Source: Marinobacter sp. CHS3-4
Lineage (GTDB): Bacteria > Pseudomonadota > Gammaproteobacteria > Pseudomonadales > Oleiphilaceae
DNA: 64,000 bases
Assembly (NCBI RefSeq): GCF_030053415.1
Contig: NZ_JASGBJ010000001.1
Location: forward strand, 248,001 to 312,000
Reading direction: 5' to 3'
The translations under genes and the position numbers were made by a program. Positions 53,423-64,000 of this stretch are shown here, one piece after another. Positions within the stretch are counted from its first letter, which is position 1; each line of letters starts with the position of its first letter. The notes under the pieces were generated by a model. It had not been told where the DNA came from. It saw only the letters and a program-made list of their open reading frames with translations, and did no database searches.

Positions 53423-55012
53423 TTATTTGCGGAACATTTTGAGCATGCGGTGGGTGACGTAGAAGCCGCCCCCGATGTTGATGCTGGCGATCAGCACGGC
53501 GATGAACGCCATGATGCCAACGGCGAAATTTTCCGCTTGTGCCAGGTGGAGCATCGCACCAATCACGATGATGCCGCTGATGGCGTTGGTTACGCTCATC
53601 AAAGGCGTGTGCAGTGACGGTGTCACGTTCCAGATCACCTGCCAGCCAATAAAGCAGGACAGCACAAACACTGTGAAGTGGCTGAGGAAGCTCTCGGGCG
53701 CGTGTGCACCCACGCCATACAGCGCAAACACCGTCACGGCCAGCAGGGCGAGCTTGCCGATCAGGCTTTTCTTCTTCGCCGCTTTCTCGGCGGCCTCTTT
53801 TGCCGCCTGGGTTTCCGCTGGAGACGGTTCTTCCGTTCCCGGTTTGTGTAGTGGCTGGGCGGGCTTTTCTGGCTGGGGTGGTGGCCAGGTGACGTCGTTC
53901 TCCTTCACCACGGTGAGGCCGCGAATCACTTCGTCGTCCATGTTGACCACTGGCTTGCCGTCTTTCTCCGGCGTCAGGTCGGTCATCAGGTGGGTCAGGT
54001 TGGTGGCATACAGGTCGCTGGCCACTTTCGACATGCGGCTGGGCAGATCCGTGTAACCAATCAGAGTGACGCCGTGCTTAGTGGCCACTTTGCCCGGCTC
54101 GGTGACTTCGCAGTTACCGCCACGCTCGGAGGCCAGATCCACTATCACGCTGCCCGGTTTCATGGATTTGACCATCTCTTCGGTAATCAGCTTGGGTGCC
54201 GGTTTGCCGGGAATCAGGGCGGTGGTGATGATGATGTCCACCTCCTTCGCCTGCTCCGCGAACAAGGCCATTTCGGCTTTGATGAACTCGTCGCTCATTT
54301 GTTTGGCGTAACCGCCGGAGCCACTGCCGTCCTCGTCGTCGAAGTCTAGCTCCAGGAACTCGGCTCCCATGCTTTCGACCTGTTCCTTCACTTCAAGTCG
54401 GGTGTCGAAGGCCCGCACGATGGCGCCCATGCTGTTAGCCGCACCGACAGCCGCGAGGCCGGCCACGCCGGCTCCGATGACCATCACCTTTGCAGGCTGA
54501 ACCTTGCCAGCGGCGGTCACCTGGCCGGTAAAGAAGCGACCAAAATGGTTGGCGGCTTCAATCACCGCACGGTAGCCGGCTATGTTGGCCATGGCGCTCA
54601 ATGCGTCCATCTTCTGGGCACGGCTGATGCGCGGCAAACTGTCGATCGCCAGGGAGGTAATCTTGTTCTTTGCCAGATGCTCTAGCAATTCCGGGTTCTG
54701 AGCTGGCCAGATGTAACTGATCAGGTAGCTGCCTTCTTTCATCAGGTCAGCTTCGTGCTTCCGGAGTTTGGTGTTTTTCATCGGCGCACGGACCTTCAGG
54801 ATCAGATCCGCGTCGCTCCATAGGGTTTTGGTATCCTCGATGATGGATGCGCCGGCGGTTTTGTAGGTGTCGTCGGCGTAATCGGCGGAGTCACCGGCAC
54901 CGCTTTCGATCAACACCTCGTATCCAAGATCGATCAGCTTCTTGACCGACGTGGGCGTAGCGGCAACGCGCCTTTCGTCCTCAAATATTTCCTTTGGAAT
55001 GCCTATTTTCAT
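53423..55012 (-). CDS. pntA: NAD(P) transhydrogenase subunit alpha
   Basis: 529 residues. The N-terminal alanine-dehydrogenase-like dI domain binds NAD(H) ([35 protein letters not shown]). A proline- and lysine-rich linker (about residues 380-420) leads to three or four C-terminal helices (the dII part), all in one chain as in E. coli. First gene of the operon. Confidence 0.95.
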   Translation of the reverse strand: MKIGIPKEIFEDERRVAATPTSVKKLIDLGYEVLIESGAGDSADYADDTYKTAGASIIEDTKTLWSDADLILKVRAPMKNTKLRKHEADLMKEGSYLISYIWPAQNPELLEHLAKNKITSLAIDSLPRISRAQKMDALSAMANIAGYRAVIEAANHFGRFFTGQVTAAGKVQPAKVMVIGAGVAGLAAVGAANSMGAIVRAFDTRLEVKEQVESMGAEFLELDFDDEDGSGSGGYAKQMSDEFIKAEMALFAEQAKEVDIIITTALIPGKPAPKLITEEMVKSMKPGSVIVDLASERGGNCEVTEPGKVATKHGVTLIGYTDLPSRMSKVASDLYATNLTHLMTDLTPEKDGKPVVNMDDEVIRGLTVVKENDVTWPPPQPEKPAQPLHKPGTEEPSPAETQAAKEAAEKAAKKKSLIGKLALLAVTVFALYGVGAHAPESFLSHFTVFVLSCFIGWQVIWNVTPSLHTPLMSVTNAISGIIVIGAMLHLAQAENFAVGIMAFIAVLIASINIGGGFYVTHRMLKMFRK

Positions 55013-55032
55013 GGTCTCTGAATCCTCCGGAA

Positions 55033-55683
55033 CTACCCGTCATTGGGTGAGTTTTTATAGTTGGCTAGCAAAGCCTGTACATCGGTTCCCGACAGCGCAT
55101 CCAGCATGGCGCCGCGGAATTGTCGGTTGATAAACCGCTCAGTTTCCTCGCGAATGGTAACGCGCTGGTCAGGTTTATCAATGTAGTCCATCGCTCGGAA
55201 AAGAATATACCGAATGGTCATCTGGGAGATTTCATGGATTGTGACGGGTGCCACCAATGTCACCAGATTCCTTTCGATGATGTCTTCTGCCATTTCCCTG
55301 GCGCTGGCAGCAAGCTGATGTTCCAGTGCATTGCGCAGCAATGGGGAGGGACCGTGCAGTTCCCGAACAGCGACGGTTATCGCGGCTGGATTGGCCGCGA
55401 AGTATTCGTATACGAAAGAAACCGTGTCATGGCTTGCCTGTTCGGAAGATGCCGCCATCTGACGAAGTTTGCGCACTTCGGCTTTCATGTCTTCGGCGAC
55501 GTAGCCGAGCACCTGCAGCCCAAATTCATCGAGGGTTCTGAAGTGCCGGTAAAAGGTGTTCGGATTCAACCCGGCCTCGCGGGCCAGTTCTCTTAAACCA
55601 AGTGACGTCAGACTTCGGCTTTCTGTAATCAGCCGGAGTGCTGCCTGAATCAGTTTCAGTTTTCCGCCAGTGATGGCTTTCAT
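55033..55683 (-). CDS. TetR-family transcriptional regulator
   Basis: 216 residues from [22 protein letters not shown]. The helix-turn-helix lies at about residues 27-46 ([22 protein letters not shown]). The frame upstream to 55830 passes through a long palindrome and is not used. It diverges from the Baeyer-Villiger monooxygenase gene; hairpin A lies in its leader, 24 bp before the start. FabR-like in its DNA-binding region, so a lipid-related ligand is possible. Confidence 0.9.
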   Translation of the reverse strand: MKAITGGKLKLIQAALRLITESRSLTSLGLRELAREAGLNPNTFYRHFRTLDEFGLQVLGYVAEDMKAEVRKLRQMAASSEQASHDTVSFVYEYFAANPAAITVAVRELHGPSPLLRNALEHQLAASAREMAEDIIERNLVTLVAPVTIHEISQMTIRYILFRAMDYIDKPDQRVTIREETERFINRQFRGAMLDALSGTDVQALLANYKNSPNDG

Positions 55684-55706
55684 GTTTAGGATTCCTGCCA
55701 AGTTTA

Positions 55707-55818
55707 GGAGTGGTGGAGAGTCATGCTTTCGGAAACGTGCGGAGCCATGGATGGCGGAGCCCAAGCGCACACGGACGTGTTCATAGCGTTTTCCGAAAGC
55801 ATGACTCTCCATCACTCC
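55707..55818. repeat. Palindromic element A
   Basis: Left arm 55707-55735 and right arm 55790-55818, 29 bp each with one mismatch. The 54-bp core 55736-55789 contains two further hairpins (GTGCG...CGCAC and ACACGGACGTGT). The core recurs in elements B and C; the arms do not. Confidence 0.9.
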
Positions 55819-55991
55819 GATGCCATGCACCCAATCTCAGTGGAAATGGGACAGCCATCGGTTGGCCGGGGCCAACTGAGGGCAGAGTCATATACGCCCC
55901 GCAAACTCATTGTGTATACAAGTGTATACCGCCTGAAATCAGGCGACCAACAACAACAGGCCACTAGGCCAGCACGCAATGAGGTGGATCT

Positions 55992-57569
55992 ATGAAATCG
56001 TCGGTTCGCGTTGCCATCGTCGGCACCGGGTTCTCAGGCCTGGGCCTGGGCATCAAACTGAAAGAGGCCGGGTACAACGACTTCGTCATTCTGGAACAAA
56101 GTGACGATATCGGCGGCACCTGGCATGAGAACCATTACCCCGGTTGCGCCTGCGATGTGCAGTCGGCGCTGTACTCGTTCTCTTTCGAGCAGAACCCGAA
56201 CTGGACCCGCATGTACGCACGCCAGGAAGAGATCAAGGCTTACCTGAAGCACTGCGCCGAGAAGTACGGCCTGATGGACCACATCCAGTTGAACACCCAC
56301 GTTGCCGGTGCCAGATTCGATGAGAGACGTCATCGCTGGACCGTCGAAACCTGCGATGCGCCGGCGTTATGGGATTACATGACGCAACGGAACATGGTGG
56401 CCGGCGATGCGTTGGATCGGTCGGATGACGCGCTACCCACGATGAGCACCATCAAAGCGGACATCGTCGTTTCTGGCATGGGTGGTTTGAGTACACCGGC
56501 GTATCCGTCCATCGAGGGTCTGGAGAACTTCCAGGGCAAGCAGTTTCACTCTCAGCACTGGGACCACGACTACGATTTCCGCGGTAAGCGGGTGGCGGTC
56601 ATCGGCACCGGTGCCTCGGCCATCCAGTTCGTGCCAGAAGTGGCCAAAGACGCCGCCCATCTCGATCTGTATCAGCGCACGGCGCCCTGGATTGTGCCCA
56701 AGCCGGATCGCCCGATTCGCCCTCTGGAGCGGGCTCTGTTCAAGCGCTTTCCACAGTCTCTGAATGCCTTTCGCCAGAGTATTTACTGGTCTCTGGAGGC
56801 GCGCGTGCTTGGATTCGTGGGTGACCCACGTATTCTCAAGATTGGCGAGCTGCAGGCTCGCCGGCACATCCGCAACCAGATCAAGGACAAAACCCTGCGC
56901 AAAAAAGTGACGCCGGACTTTCACTTCGGCTGTAAGCGTGTGTTGATTTCAAACAACTACTATCCGGCGCTGGCACAGGACAACGTGGACGTGTTGACCG
57001 ATGGAATCCGCGAGGTAAGGGCCAACGCCATTGTTGAGCGTAACGGCGAAGAGCGGCCAGTGGACTGCATCATCTTCGGCACAGGCTTCAAAGCTCAGGA
57101 TCCCATCCCGAAAGGCATGGTGAAAGGCCGTGGGGGCCAGGACCTGTTGGAGGCCTGGGCGGACGGAGCGGAAGCGTACAAGGGCGTCACCGTCACGGGC
57201 TTTCCCAATTTCTTCATGCTGATGGGCCCCAACACCGGGCTGGGTCACAGCTCCATGGTGTACATGATCGAAAGCCAGATTCAGTACGTGATGGATGCCC
57301 TGAAAAAGATGGATCGCCACGGTTGGCAGAGCGTTGAAGTAAAGCCCGATGCGCAAAGCCGTTACAACGCGTCCATTCATGCCAAGCTCGGGGATTCCGT
57401 GTGGCAAAGCGGATGCAAAAGCTGGTACGTCAACGAGAACGGCAAAAACACCACGCTCTGGCCCGGCTTTACCTGGCAGTTCCGGCAGCAGACCAGGCGG
57501 TTTGATGCCAGACAGTACTTGTGTGAACCGAGTGCCGTTTCAATAAGTGCGGCGGCACCAGCCATGTGA
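55992..57569 (+). CDS. Baeyer-Villiger-type flavin monooxygenase
   Basis: 525 residues. FAD site GTGFSGLGLG (residue about 11), DIGGTWHENHYPGCACDV, the family fingerprint FQGKQFHSQHWDHD (FxGxxxHxxxWD, about residue 178) and NADPH site GTGASA (about 202). It inserts oxygen next to a ketone, giving an ester or lactone. The divergent TetR gene probably controls it. The downstream beta-oxidation genes could use the products (inference). Confidence 0.9.
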   Translation: MKSSVRVAIVGTGFSGLGLGIKLKEAGYNDFVILEQSDDIGGTWHENHYPGCACDVQSALYSFSFEQNPNWTRMYARQEEIKAYLKHCAEKYGLMDHIQLNTHVAGARFDERRHRWTVETCDAPALWDYMTQRNMVAGDALDRSDDALPTMSTIKADIVVSGMGGLSTPAYPSIEGLENFQGKQFHSQHWDHDYDFRGKRVAVIGTGASAIQFVPEVAKDAAHLDLYQRTAPWIVPKPDRPIRPLERALFKRFPQSLNAFRQSIYWSLEARVLGFVGDPRILKIGELQARRHIRNQIKDKTLRKKVTPDFHFGCKRVLISNNYYPALAQDNVDVLTDGIREVRANAIVERNGEERPVDCIIFGTGFKAQDPIPKGMVKGRGGQDLLEAWADGAEAYKGVTVTGFPNFFMLMGPNTGLGHSSMVYMIESQIQYVMDALKKMDRHGWQSVEVKPDAQSRYNASIHAKLGDSVWQSGCKSWYVNENGKNTTLWPGFTWQFRQQTRRFDARQYLCEPSAVSISAAAPAM

Positions 57570-57686
57570 GGAGTCTTTGGCGCTGGGCAGAGTTGAACTG
57601 CTAAGGTTGGTTGCACGTATGAACGTCGTTGACGTGGCCACAAACGGTCACTGCCCATTCGCCAAACAGGATTATCCGAGGTTGTC

Positions 57687-58430
57687 ATGGCCGACAGTGA
57701 AAGAAACAAAAAATATGGTTTGATCGCAGGCGGCGTGCTTGTACTGGTTGTGCTGGGTTTCGTATTCGGGGGATCGAGCGTTCCCGACTTCAAGGACTAC
57801 GAAGCGGGCTCCGAGCGAAAAGACGCCTTTTTCGGCTACTTTTTGCCAATTATCCAGGAAGAAAACGCCAAAATTGCCGAAATTCGTGAAGAATTGCTTG
57901 CCTGGCACGAAGATCCGGATTCCATCGGCTGGTGGGATGAAGGCACTATCCAGGATATTGCCGCAGACTACGGTATGGACGACTTTGATGTAGAAGATCA
58001 GGCCGCCTGGGCGGATCTGCTGCGCCGGGTCGATATTGTTCCGCCCTCACTGGCGCTGTCTCAGGCAGCCAATGAAAGCGCCTGGGGCACATCCAGGTTC
58101 GCCACCAAGGGCAACAACTACTTTGGCCAGTGGTGTTTCGAGAAAGGCTGTGGGCTGGTGCCAAATAGCCGGGATGCCGGCAAAACCCACGAGGTGGCCG
58201 ATTTTGATTCGCCGCGACAGTCGGTTCAGCGCTACATGGAAAATCTGAATACCCACAACGCCTACGAGCCGTTGCGCCAAGTCCGTTCGACCCTGCGCCT
58301 TAATGGCCAGCCGGTTACGGGCTATGCCCTCGCCGCCGGACTCGGCAAATACTCCGAGCGCGGAGCCGAATACATAGAAGAGCTACGGGCCATGATGCGC
58401 CACAACGAACTGGCCAAGCACGACCTGTAA
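57687..58430 (+). CDS. Bax-type glucosaminidase
   Basis: 247 residues with an N-terminal membrane anchor (YGLIAGGVLVLVVLGFVFGG) and a GH73-like C-terminal domain (PPSLALSQAANESAWGTSRFATKGNNYFGQW). The glutamate in QAANESAWG is the catalytic acid. It cuts N-acetylglucosaminyl bonds of peptidoglycan, or at least binds it. Resembles E. coli Bax. Confidence 0.88.
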   Translation: MADSERNKKYGLIAGGVLVLVVLGFVFGGSSVPDFKDYEAGSERKDAFFGYFLPIIQEENAKIAEIREELLAWHEDPDSIGWWDEGTIQDIAADYGMDDFDVEDQAAWADLLRRVDIVPPSLALSQAANESAWGTSRFATKGNNYFGQWCFEKGCGLVPNSRDAGKTHEVADFDSPRQSVQRYMENLNTHNAYEPLRQVRSTLRLNGQPVTGYALAAGLGKYSERGAEYIEELRAMMRHNELAKHDL

Positions 58431-58438
58431 CTCGCTTC

Positions 58439-59212
58439 TTAACTCACCAGCGTGCCGCCATCCACCGTCAGAGCCTGGCCGGTGATGTGGCGGCCGGCTT
58501 CCGAGGCCAGCAGTACCGCAGCGCCTTTCAGATCTTCCTCGCCGCCGAACCGGTTCAGCGGAATGCGCTCCAGCATTTTCTCGCCCTGGGCATCCAGTAG
58601 TCCCTGAGACATCTTGGACGGGAAAAAGCCCGGACACAGAGCATTCACGTTGATGTTGTAAGCACCCCATTCGGAAGCCAACGCGCGGGTGAAATTCACC
58701 ATGGCGCCTTTACTGGTGTTGTAGGCGATGGTCTTCATGCCTTCCGGGTTGCCGGACAGGCCTGCAATCGATGCAATGTTGATCACCTTGCCGGTCTTGC
58801 GCGGGATCATGCAGCGCTTGCCCACGGTCTGGGTCAGGAAGAAGCTTGCGTTCACATTCAGGTTCATCACCTTCATCCAGCCTTCGGGCGGGTAGTCCTC
58901 CGCCGGTGCACCCCAGGTTGCCCCGGCATTGTTCACCAGGATGTCGATGTCGCCCAGTTGATCCACCACCTGATCGACCACCTTCGGAATGCCCTCGAGG
59001 TCGCCCAGATCCGCCGCAATGGTCACCACCGTTACGCCCTGGCTTTCCAGATGTTCCTTCGCCGCATCCAGCTCATGCTGCTTGCGGGCACTGATGGCAA
59101 TTTTCGCACCCAGTTCACCCAGCGCCTCGGCCATTTGCAGGCCCAGACCCCGGGAGCCGCCGGTGATGAAAGCCACTTTGCCAGTGAGGTCCAGCAGGTT
59201 TTTCACGCTCAT
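58439..59212 (-). CDS. Short-chain dehydrogenase/reductase
   Basis: 257 residues: NAD(P)-binding TGGSRGLGLQ (residue about 17), NNAGATWG, active-site serine in NIASIAG and YNTSK (about residue 165). A hydroxyacyl-CoA or alcohol/ketone substrate is likely from the context of two acyl-CoA dehydrogenases. Last gene of the minus-strand cluster. Confidence 0.9.
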   Translation of the reverse strand: MSVKNLLDLTGKVAFITGGSRGLGLQMAEALGELGAKIAISARKQHELDAAKEHLESQGVTVVTIAADLGDLEGIPKVVDQVVDQLGDIDILVNNAGATWGAPAEDYPPEGWMKVMNLNVNASFFLTQTVGKRCMIPRKTGKVINIASIAGLSGNPEGMKTIAYNTSKGAMVNFTRALASEWGAYNINVNALCPGFFPSKMSQGLLDAQGEKMLERIPLNRFGGEEDLKGAAVLLASEAGRHITGQALTVDGGTLVS

Positions 59213-59242
59213 AGAAAAGTCCTTGTTTGTCCGTCCGTTGAA

Positions 59243-60391
59243 TCAGGCACTTTTAGCCAGCAACTGATCGCTCACCTGAGCCAGGTGATGATCCGCATCG
59301 CCAAACAGCAGGTTGATGGTGGTTAAACGCTTGAACAGGTGCGCCGCGAACATTTCGTCGGTCACGCCCATGCCACCGTGTAACTGCACGCCTTCCTGTG
59401 CCACGTAGCGGACGCCCTGGCCAACCAGCGTCTTGGCCATGGAGAGCGCATTACGGCGCTCGGCCCGGTCGTCGGAATCGGCGGTGTTGGCCGCCAGAAT
59501 TGCCATGGATTTGGACTGCTCGGCCTGGATGAACATGTCGGCCATGCGATGTTGCAGCACCTGGAACTTGCCGATGGGCACACCGAACTGTTTCCGGGTT
59601 TTGATGTATTCCAGGGTGGTTTCGTTCATGGCTTCCATGGCGCCGACCGCTTCCGCACACACGGCCGCGATGCCCAGATCCATGGCCTTTTCAATGTGTG
59701 GGAAGGCCTGATCCAGCTCGCCCAACAGGTTGTCGGCACTGACGGCAACGTTGGAGAAACTGATGTCGGCGATGCGGTAACCGTCGTGGGCCGCGTAGTC
59801 ATCAATCTTCACGCCCTTGGCGTTGGCGTCGATGATGAACAGTGACAGCCCGGATTCGTCAGTGGCGTTGCCGCTGGTCCGCGCTGAGACCACCAGTTGA
59901 TCCGCCTGACCGCCATGGATGACCGCAGTCTTCTGGCCGCTGACCATGAAATGATCGCCGTCCTTGCGGGCGGTGGTCTGTACCAGGCTCAGATTGTAAC
60001 GGGCGCCTGGCTCGTAGTGGGCAAGGGCCATCTTTCGTTCGCCGCTGGCAATGGCGGAGAGGCATTCGTCTTTCTGGGCGTCGTTACCCACGTCGCGAAT
60101 GAGTCCGCCGGCCAGGACGACCGTGGCAAGGTAGGGCTCGACCACCAGGCCGCGGCCAAAGTTTTCCATGACCACCATGGTGTCTACTGCATTGCCGTCC
60201 AGCCCGCCGAAGGCTTCGGGAAAGGTGAACGCCAGCAGGCCCATGTCGGCCAGGGCAGACCAGGTCTGCGGGTCGGAGCCTTTGCCGGCATCAATGAAGG
60301 TGCTGCGCTTTTCAAAGCTGTACTCGTTGGACACAAAGCGGCGTAACGAGTCGTTCAGCATTTGCTGTTCGTCGGTAAGATCGAAATTCAT
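59243..60391 (-). CDS. Acyl-CoA dehydrogenase (small-subunit type, pimeloyl-like)
   Basis: 382 residues from MNFDLTDEQQMLNDSLRRFV with GGAGG upstream; the longer frame is not coding. FAD-dependent oxidation of an acyl-CoA. The end (LHGGMGVTDEMFAAHLFKRL) is typical of the family. It follows the next gene by 13 bp; the pair resembles the two subunits of pimeloyl-CoA dehydrogenase (PimD/PimC). Confidence 0.9.
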   Translation of the reverse strand: MNFDLTDEQQMLNDSLRRFVSNEYSFEKRSTFIDAGKGSDPQTWSALADMGLLAFTFPEAFGGLDGNAVDTMVVMENFGRGLVVEPYLATVVLAGGLIRDVGNDAQKDECLSAIASGERKMALAHYEPGARYNLSLVQTTARKDGDHFMVSGQKTAVIHGGQADQLVVSARTSGNATDESGLSLFIIDANAKGVKIDDYAAHDGYRIADISFSNVAVSADNLLGELDQAFPHIEKAMDLGIAAVCAEAVGAMEAMNETTLEYIKTRKQFGVPIGKFQVLQHRMADMFIQAEQSKSMAILAANTADSDDRAERRNALSMAKTLVGQGVRYVAQEGVQLHGGMGVTDEMFAAHLFKRLTTINLLFGDADHHLAQVSDQLLAKSA

Positions 60392-60404
60392 AAGACCGCC
60401 TCCT

Positions 60405-61592
<1,188 letters not shown>

Positions 61593-61681
61593 GTTGCACC
61601 TCTTGTCTGATGGCTGAGGTAAATGGTTCTAATGTTGAGCGGCCTGCGAGTTTTACTGCCTGGCCTAAAACTTTGGTGGTG

Positions 61682-61791
61682 GCGTCGGTCGGTAACGGCC
61701 TTTCAAAAAACGCTGTGAACACGTCCGTGTGCGCTTGGGCTCCGCCATCCCTGGCTCCGCACATTTTTGAAAGGCCGTTACCGACCAACGC
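61682..61791. repeat. Palindromic element B
   Basis: Arms 61682-61710 and 61763-61791 (29 bp, two mismatches). The 52-bp core 61711-61762 is the reverse complement of the core of element A with two substitutions. Arms are unrelated to those of A and C. The 454-bp gap 61593-62046 holds this element and element C and nothing else I can see. Confidence 0.9.
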
Positions 61792-61887
61792 TTCGAGTTT
61801 GTTCTTGCCTGCTTTTAGGGACTCCACTTGGCCGATCTGATCCAGTGTTAATCATAGGCACCTGTTCCTCATTGCACCGAGCTATGG

Positions 61888-62001
61888 GTGGCCGTTGGGA
61901 GGGGGTGTCCAAAACCGTGCGGAGCCATGGATGGCGGAGCCCGAGCGTCACATGGACGTGCCGTAAGGAGCGTGTTTTGGATACCCCCTCCCAACGGCCA
62001 C
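61888..62001. repeat. Palindromic element C
   Basis: Arms 61888-61915 and 61974-62001 (28 bp, one mismatch). The 58-bp core 61916-61973 agrees with A over GTGCGGAGCCATGGATGGCG and GGAGCCC and has a changed second hairpin. It is 46 bp from the stop of the thiolase gene. Confidence 0.9.
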
Positions 62002-62046
62002 TTCCACCGGAGCCATAGGCCACCGAGGCTTCAGTCACCCGGAGTC

Positions 62047-63228
62047 TTAGGCAACCTCAAACAAGCCAGCCGCACCCATGCCAGTGCCAACGCACATGGT
62101 GACGACCACATACTTCACACCGCGACGCTTACCCTCGATCAGCGCGTGGCCGACCAGGCGTGAGCCGGTGGTGCCGTAGGGGTGACCCACTGCGATGGCG
62201 CCGCCGTTGACGTTCAAACGGTCCATCGGGATGCCGAGTTTGCGCTGGCAGTAGAGGACCTGAACGGCGAAGGCTTCGTTGAGTTCCCACAGGCCGATGT
62301 CGTCTACGGTCAGGCCGGCACGCTTCAACAACTTGGGTACTGCGAAGACAGGGCCAATGCCCATTTCGTCGGGCTCACAACCGGCCACTGCGAAGCCGCG
62401 GAAGATGCCCAGCGGGGTAGCGTTGCGCTGTTCGGCGACTTTGCTGTCCATCAGTACACAGGCTGACGCGCCGTCGGAGAATTGGCTGGCGTTGCCGGCG
62501 GTGACCACGCCACCTTCCATTGCGGAGCGGATTTTGCTCACGCCTTCCAGGTTGGTGTCCGGGCGAATGCCTTCGTCCTGGCTGACGGTCACTTCCTGGC
62601 TGCTGAGCTGGCCGGTGGCCTTGTCAGCCACGCCCATGGTGGTGGTGATGGGTACGATTTCGTCGTCGAACTTGCCGTCTTCCCGGGCCTGGGTGGCCAG
62701 GTTCTGACTGCGGACGCCGTATTCGTCCATGTCTTCTTTCTTGATGTCATAACGCTTGGCCACCGTTTCAGCAGTGTCCAGCATCGACCAGTACAGCTCC
62801 GGCTTGTTCTTCGCCAGCCAGGGTTCCATGAAGTAGTTCTGGTTCACGTTGGCCTGCACAGTGGAGATGGATTCCACGCCACCAGCGACCATCACGGGCA
62901 CTTTATCAACCGCGATGTGCTGGGCGGCCATGGCGATGGCCTGCAAACCGGACGAGCAGAAACGGTTGATGGTAGCGCCGCCGACCGTGACTGGCAGCCC
63001 CGCGCGAATCGCACCCATGCGAGCAACGTCGTTACCGGTAGAGCCTTCCGGCAGGGCGCAGCCCATCAGAACGTCTTCGATTTCGTTGGGGTCGACTTTG
63101 GAGCGCTCAACCGCGTGCTGGATCGCGTGGCCTGCCAGTGTGGCGCCGTGGGTCATGTTCAGGCCGCCGCGCCAGGATTTGGCCAGGGGCGTGCGGGCTG
63201 TGGATACGATGACAACATCATTGGACAT
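62047..63228 (-). CDS. Acetyl-CoA C-acyltransferase (thiolase)
   Basis: 393 residues from [18 protein letters not shown]. The nucleophile cysteine is in [12 protein letters not shown] (about residue 91), the histidine in [16 protein letters not shown] and the second cysteine in [11 protein letters not shown]. It cleaves 3-ketoacyl-CoA to acetyl-CoA and a shortened chain. Between the FadB-like gene and element C, in the same strand as the acyl-CoA dehydrogenases. Confidence 0.94.
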   Translation of the reverse strand: MSNDVVIVSTARTPLAKSWRGGLNMTHGATLAGHAIQHAVERSKVDPNEIEDVLMGCALPEGSTGNDVARMGAIRAGLPVTVGGATINRFCSSGLQAIAMAAQHIAVDKVPVMVAGGVESISTVQANVNQNYFMEPWLAKNKPELYWSMLDTAETVAKRYDIKKEDMDEYGVRSQNLATQAREDGKFDDEIVPITTTMGVADKATGQLSSQEVTVSQDEGIRPDTNLEGVSKIRSAMEGGVVTAGNASQFSDGASACVLMDSKVAEQRNATPLGIFRGFAVAGCEPDEMGIGPVFAVPKLLKRAGLTVDDIGLWELNEAFAVQVLYCQRKLGIPMDRLNVNGGAIAVGHPYGTTGSRLVGHALIEGKRRGVKYVVVTMCVGTGMGAAGLFEVA

Positions 63229-63289
63229 AACAATTCTCCTAGTGCGGAGCGGCATTCAATAAGCCGCCCCGGATCAATTCGTGAACCGG

Positions 63290-64000
63290 TTATTTGGCGT
63301 CGAAACCTTTGCCTTCTTCAGCGCGCTTGGCCAACAGGGCCGCGGGCTTCCAGAAACCAGGCTGGGTGTGACGGTCTTCGGTAAAGGCCTGCATGGCGCG
63401 AACCACGTTCGGCAGCCCGACCTCTTCGGCGTAGTGCATGGGGCCACCGCGGAACACGGGGAAGCCGTAACCGGTCAGGTAGACCATGTCGATGTCCGAA
63501 GCGCGCTGGGCGATGCCTTCGTCCAGGATCTGGGCGCCTTCGTTCACCAGTGCGTACACGCAACGTTCAACGATTTCCTGATTGCTGATCTTGCGCGGGG
63601 TGATGCCCAGCTCGGCGCGGACTTCGTCGACCACCTTATCCACTTCCGGATCGTGCAGGGCGTTGCGGTTGCCCGGCTCGTAGCGGTAGAAACCGGCGCC
63701 GGTCTTCTGACCGTAGCGGCCCATTTCACAGAGGCGGTCGGCCAGAACCATTTTCACCATGTCCGGGTTTTCTTCGTACTGACGCTTGCGGATCGCCCAG
63801 CCGATGTCGCCGCCGGCCAGGTCGGCCATGCGCAGCGGGCCCATCGCAAAGCCGAACTTTTCGATGGCCTTGTCGATTTGCTGGACGCTGGCGCCTTCTT
63901 CCAGCATCAGCAGCGCTTCACGCTGGTACTGATTGATCATACGGTTGCCGATGAAACCATCGCAGACGCCGGAGACCACTGCGGTTTTCTTGATGGTCTT
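63290..64000 (-). CDS. 3-hydroxyacyl-CoA dehydrogenase / enoyl-CoA hydratase (FadB/FadJ-like), C-terminal part
   Basis: The frame is open to the right edge, so about 236 C-terminal residues are seen. KKTAVVSGVCDGFIGNRM is the start of the 3HCDH C-terminal region, and FGFAMGPLRMADLAGGDIGW and YLTGYGFPVFRGGPMHYAEEVG are the usual FadB/FadJ family patterns. It performs the hydratase and dehydrogenase steps of beta-oxidation with the thiolase that follows 61 bp later. Confidence 0.92.
   Translation of the reverse strand, partial: KTIKKTAVVSGVCDGFIGNRMINQYQREALLMLEEGASVQQIDKAIEKFGFAMGPLRMADLAGGDIGWAIRKRQYEENPDMVKMVLADRLCEMGRYGQKTGAGFYRYEPGNRNALHDPEVDKVVDEVRAELGITPRKISNQEIVERCVYALVNEGAQILDEGIAQRASDIDMVYLTGYGFPVFRGGPMHYAEEVGLPNVVRAMQAFTEDRHTQPGFWKPAALLAKRAEEGKGFDAK

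Noticed and set aside
55684..55830. N-terminal extension of the TetR gene
   Set aside because: The frame runs through palindromic element A. The TetR domain begins normally at MKAITGG with a ribosome-binding site upstream.

Overview
The window looks like chromosomal DNA of a marine, hydrocarbon-using gammaproteobacterium close to Marinobacter. This is inferred from gene content (an AlmA-type long-chain alkane monooxygenase, a second Baeyer-Villiger-type monooxygenase, beta-oxidation genes, a bet locus, a sedentary integron) and the even codon usage of the core genes; no rRNA or marker gene is present to prove it. About two thirds is ordinary core genome. The accessory part is a gene-cassette array at roughly 24.4-34.0 kb.

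Layout. 0-3.7 kb: the end of an ABC substrate-binding protein, then ahpC and ahpF, each preceded by an OxyR-like palindrome. 3.8-7.5 kb: betI and betB with a perfect BetI-type operator, followed by a short BCCT-like carrier. 7.5-13.0 kb: a Cache-GGDEF diguanylate cyclase, a LOG-family protein, and an AraC regulator divergent from an alcohol dehydrogenase/EthD/membrane-protein operon. 13.0-24.3 kb: an amide/urea unit. A giant sensor kinase with an NCS1-permease-like front end and its LuxR-type response regulator diverge from urtABCDE-fmdA-fmdB. One 19-bp palindromic element occurs exactly twice, before urtA and before fmdA, and is the obvious candidate binding site for that regulator.

24.4-34.0 kb: a chromosomal integron. 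The integrase gene still has a strong promoter and a LexA box but has lost the catalytic domain through two in-frame deletions. Eighteen cassettes follow in a row (17 good attC sites and one decayed). They mostly encode small membrane proteins, plus a reversed yefM-yoeB toxin-antitoxin pair.

34.0-55.7 kb: core genes, including a LysE-type exporter, an M14 peptidase-like protein, almA, two tandem LpxL-type acyltransferases, a GluR0-like ligand-gated channel overlapping mltF, the RNA helicase rhlE, an HxlR regulator with an Old Yellow Enzyme, a patatin phospholipase and pntAB. 55.7-64 kb: a TetR regulator divergent from a Baeyer-Villiger monooxygenase, a Bax-type glucosaminidase, and a minus-strand beta-oxidation cluster (FadB-like, thiolase, two acyl-CoA dehydrogenases, SDR).

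The most unusual non-coding signal is a family of three palindromic elements of about 110 bp (55.7, 61.7 and 61.9 kb). They share a conserved branched core, but each is closed by a different 28-29 bp stem.
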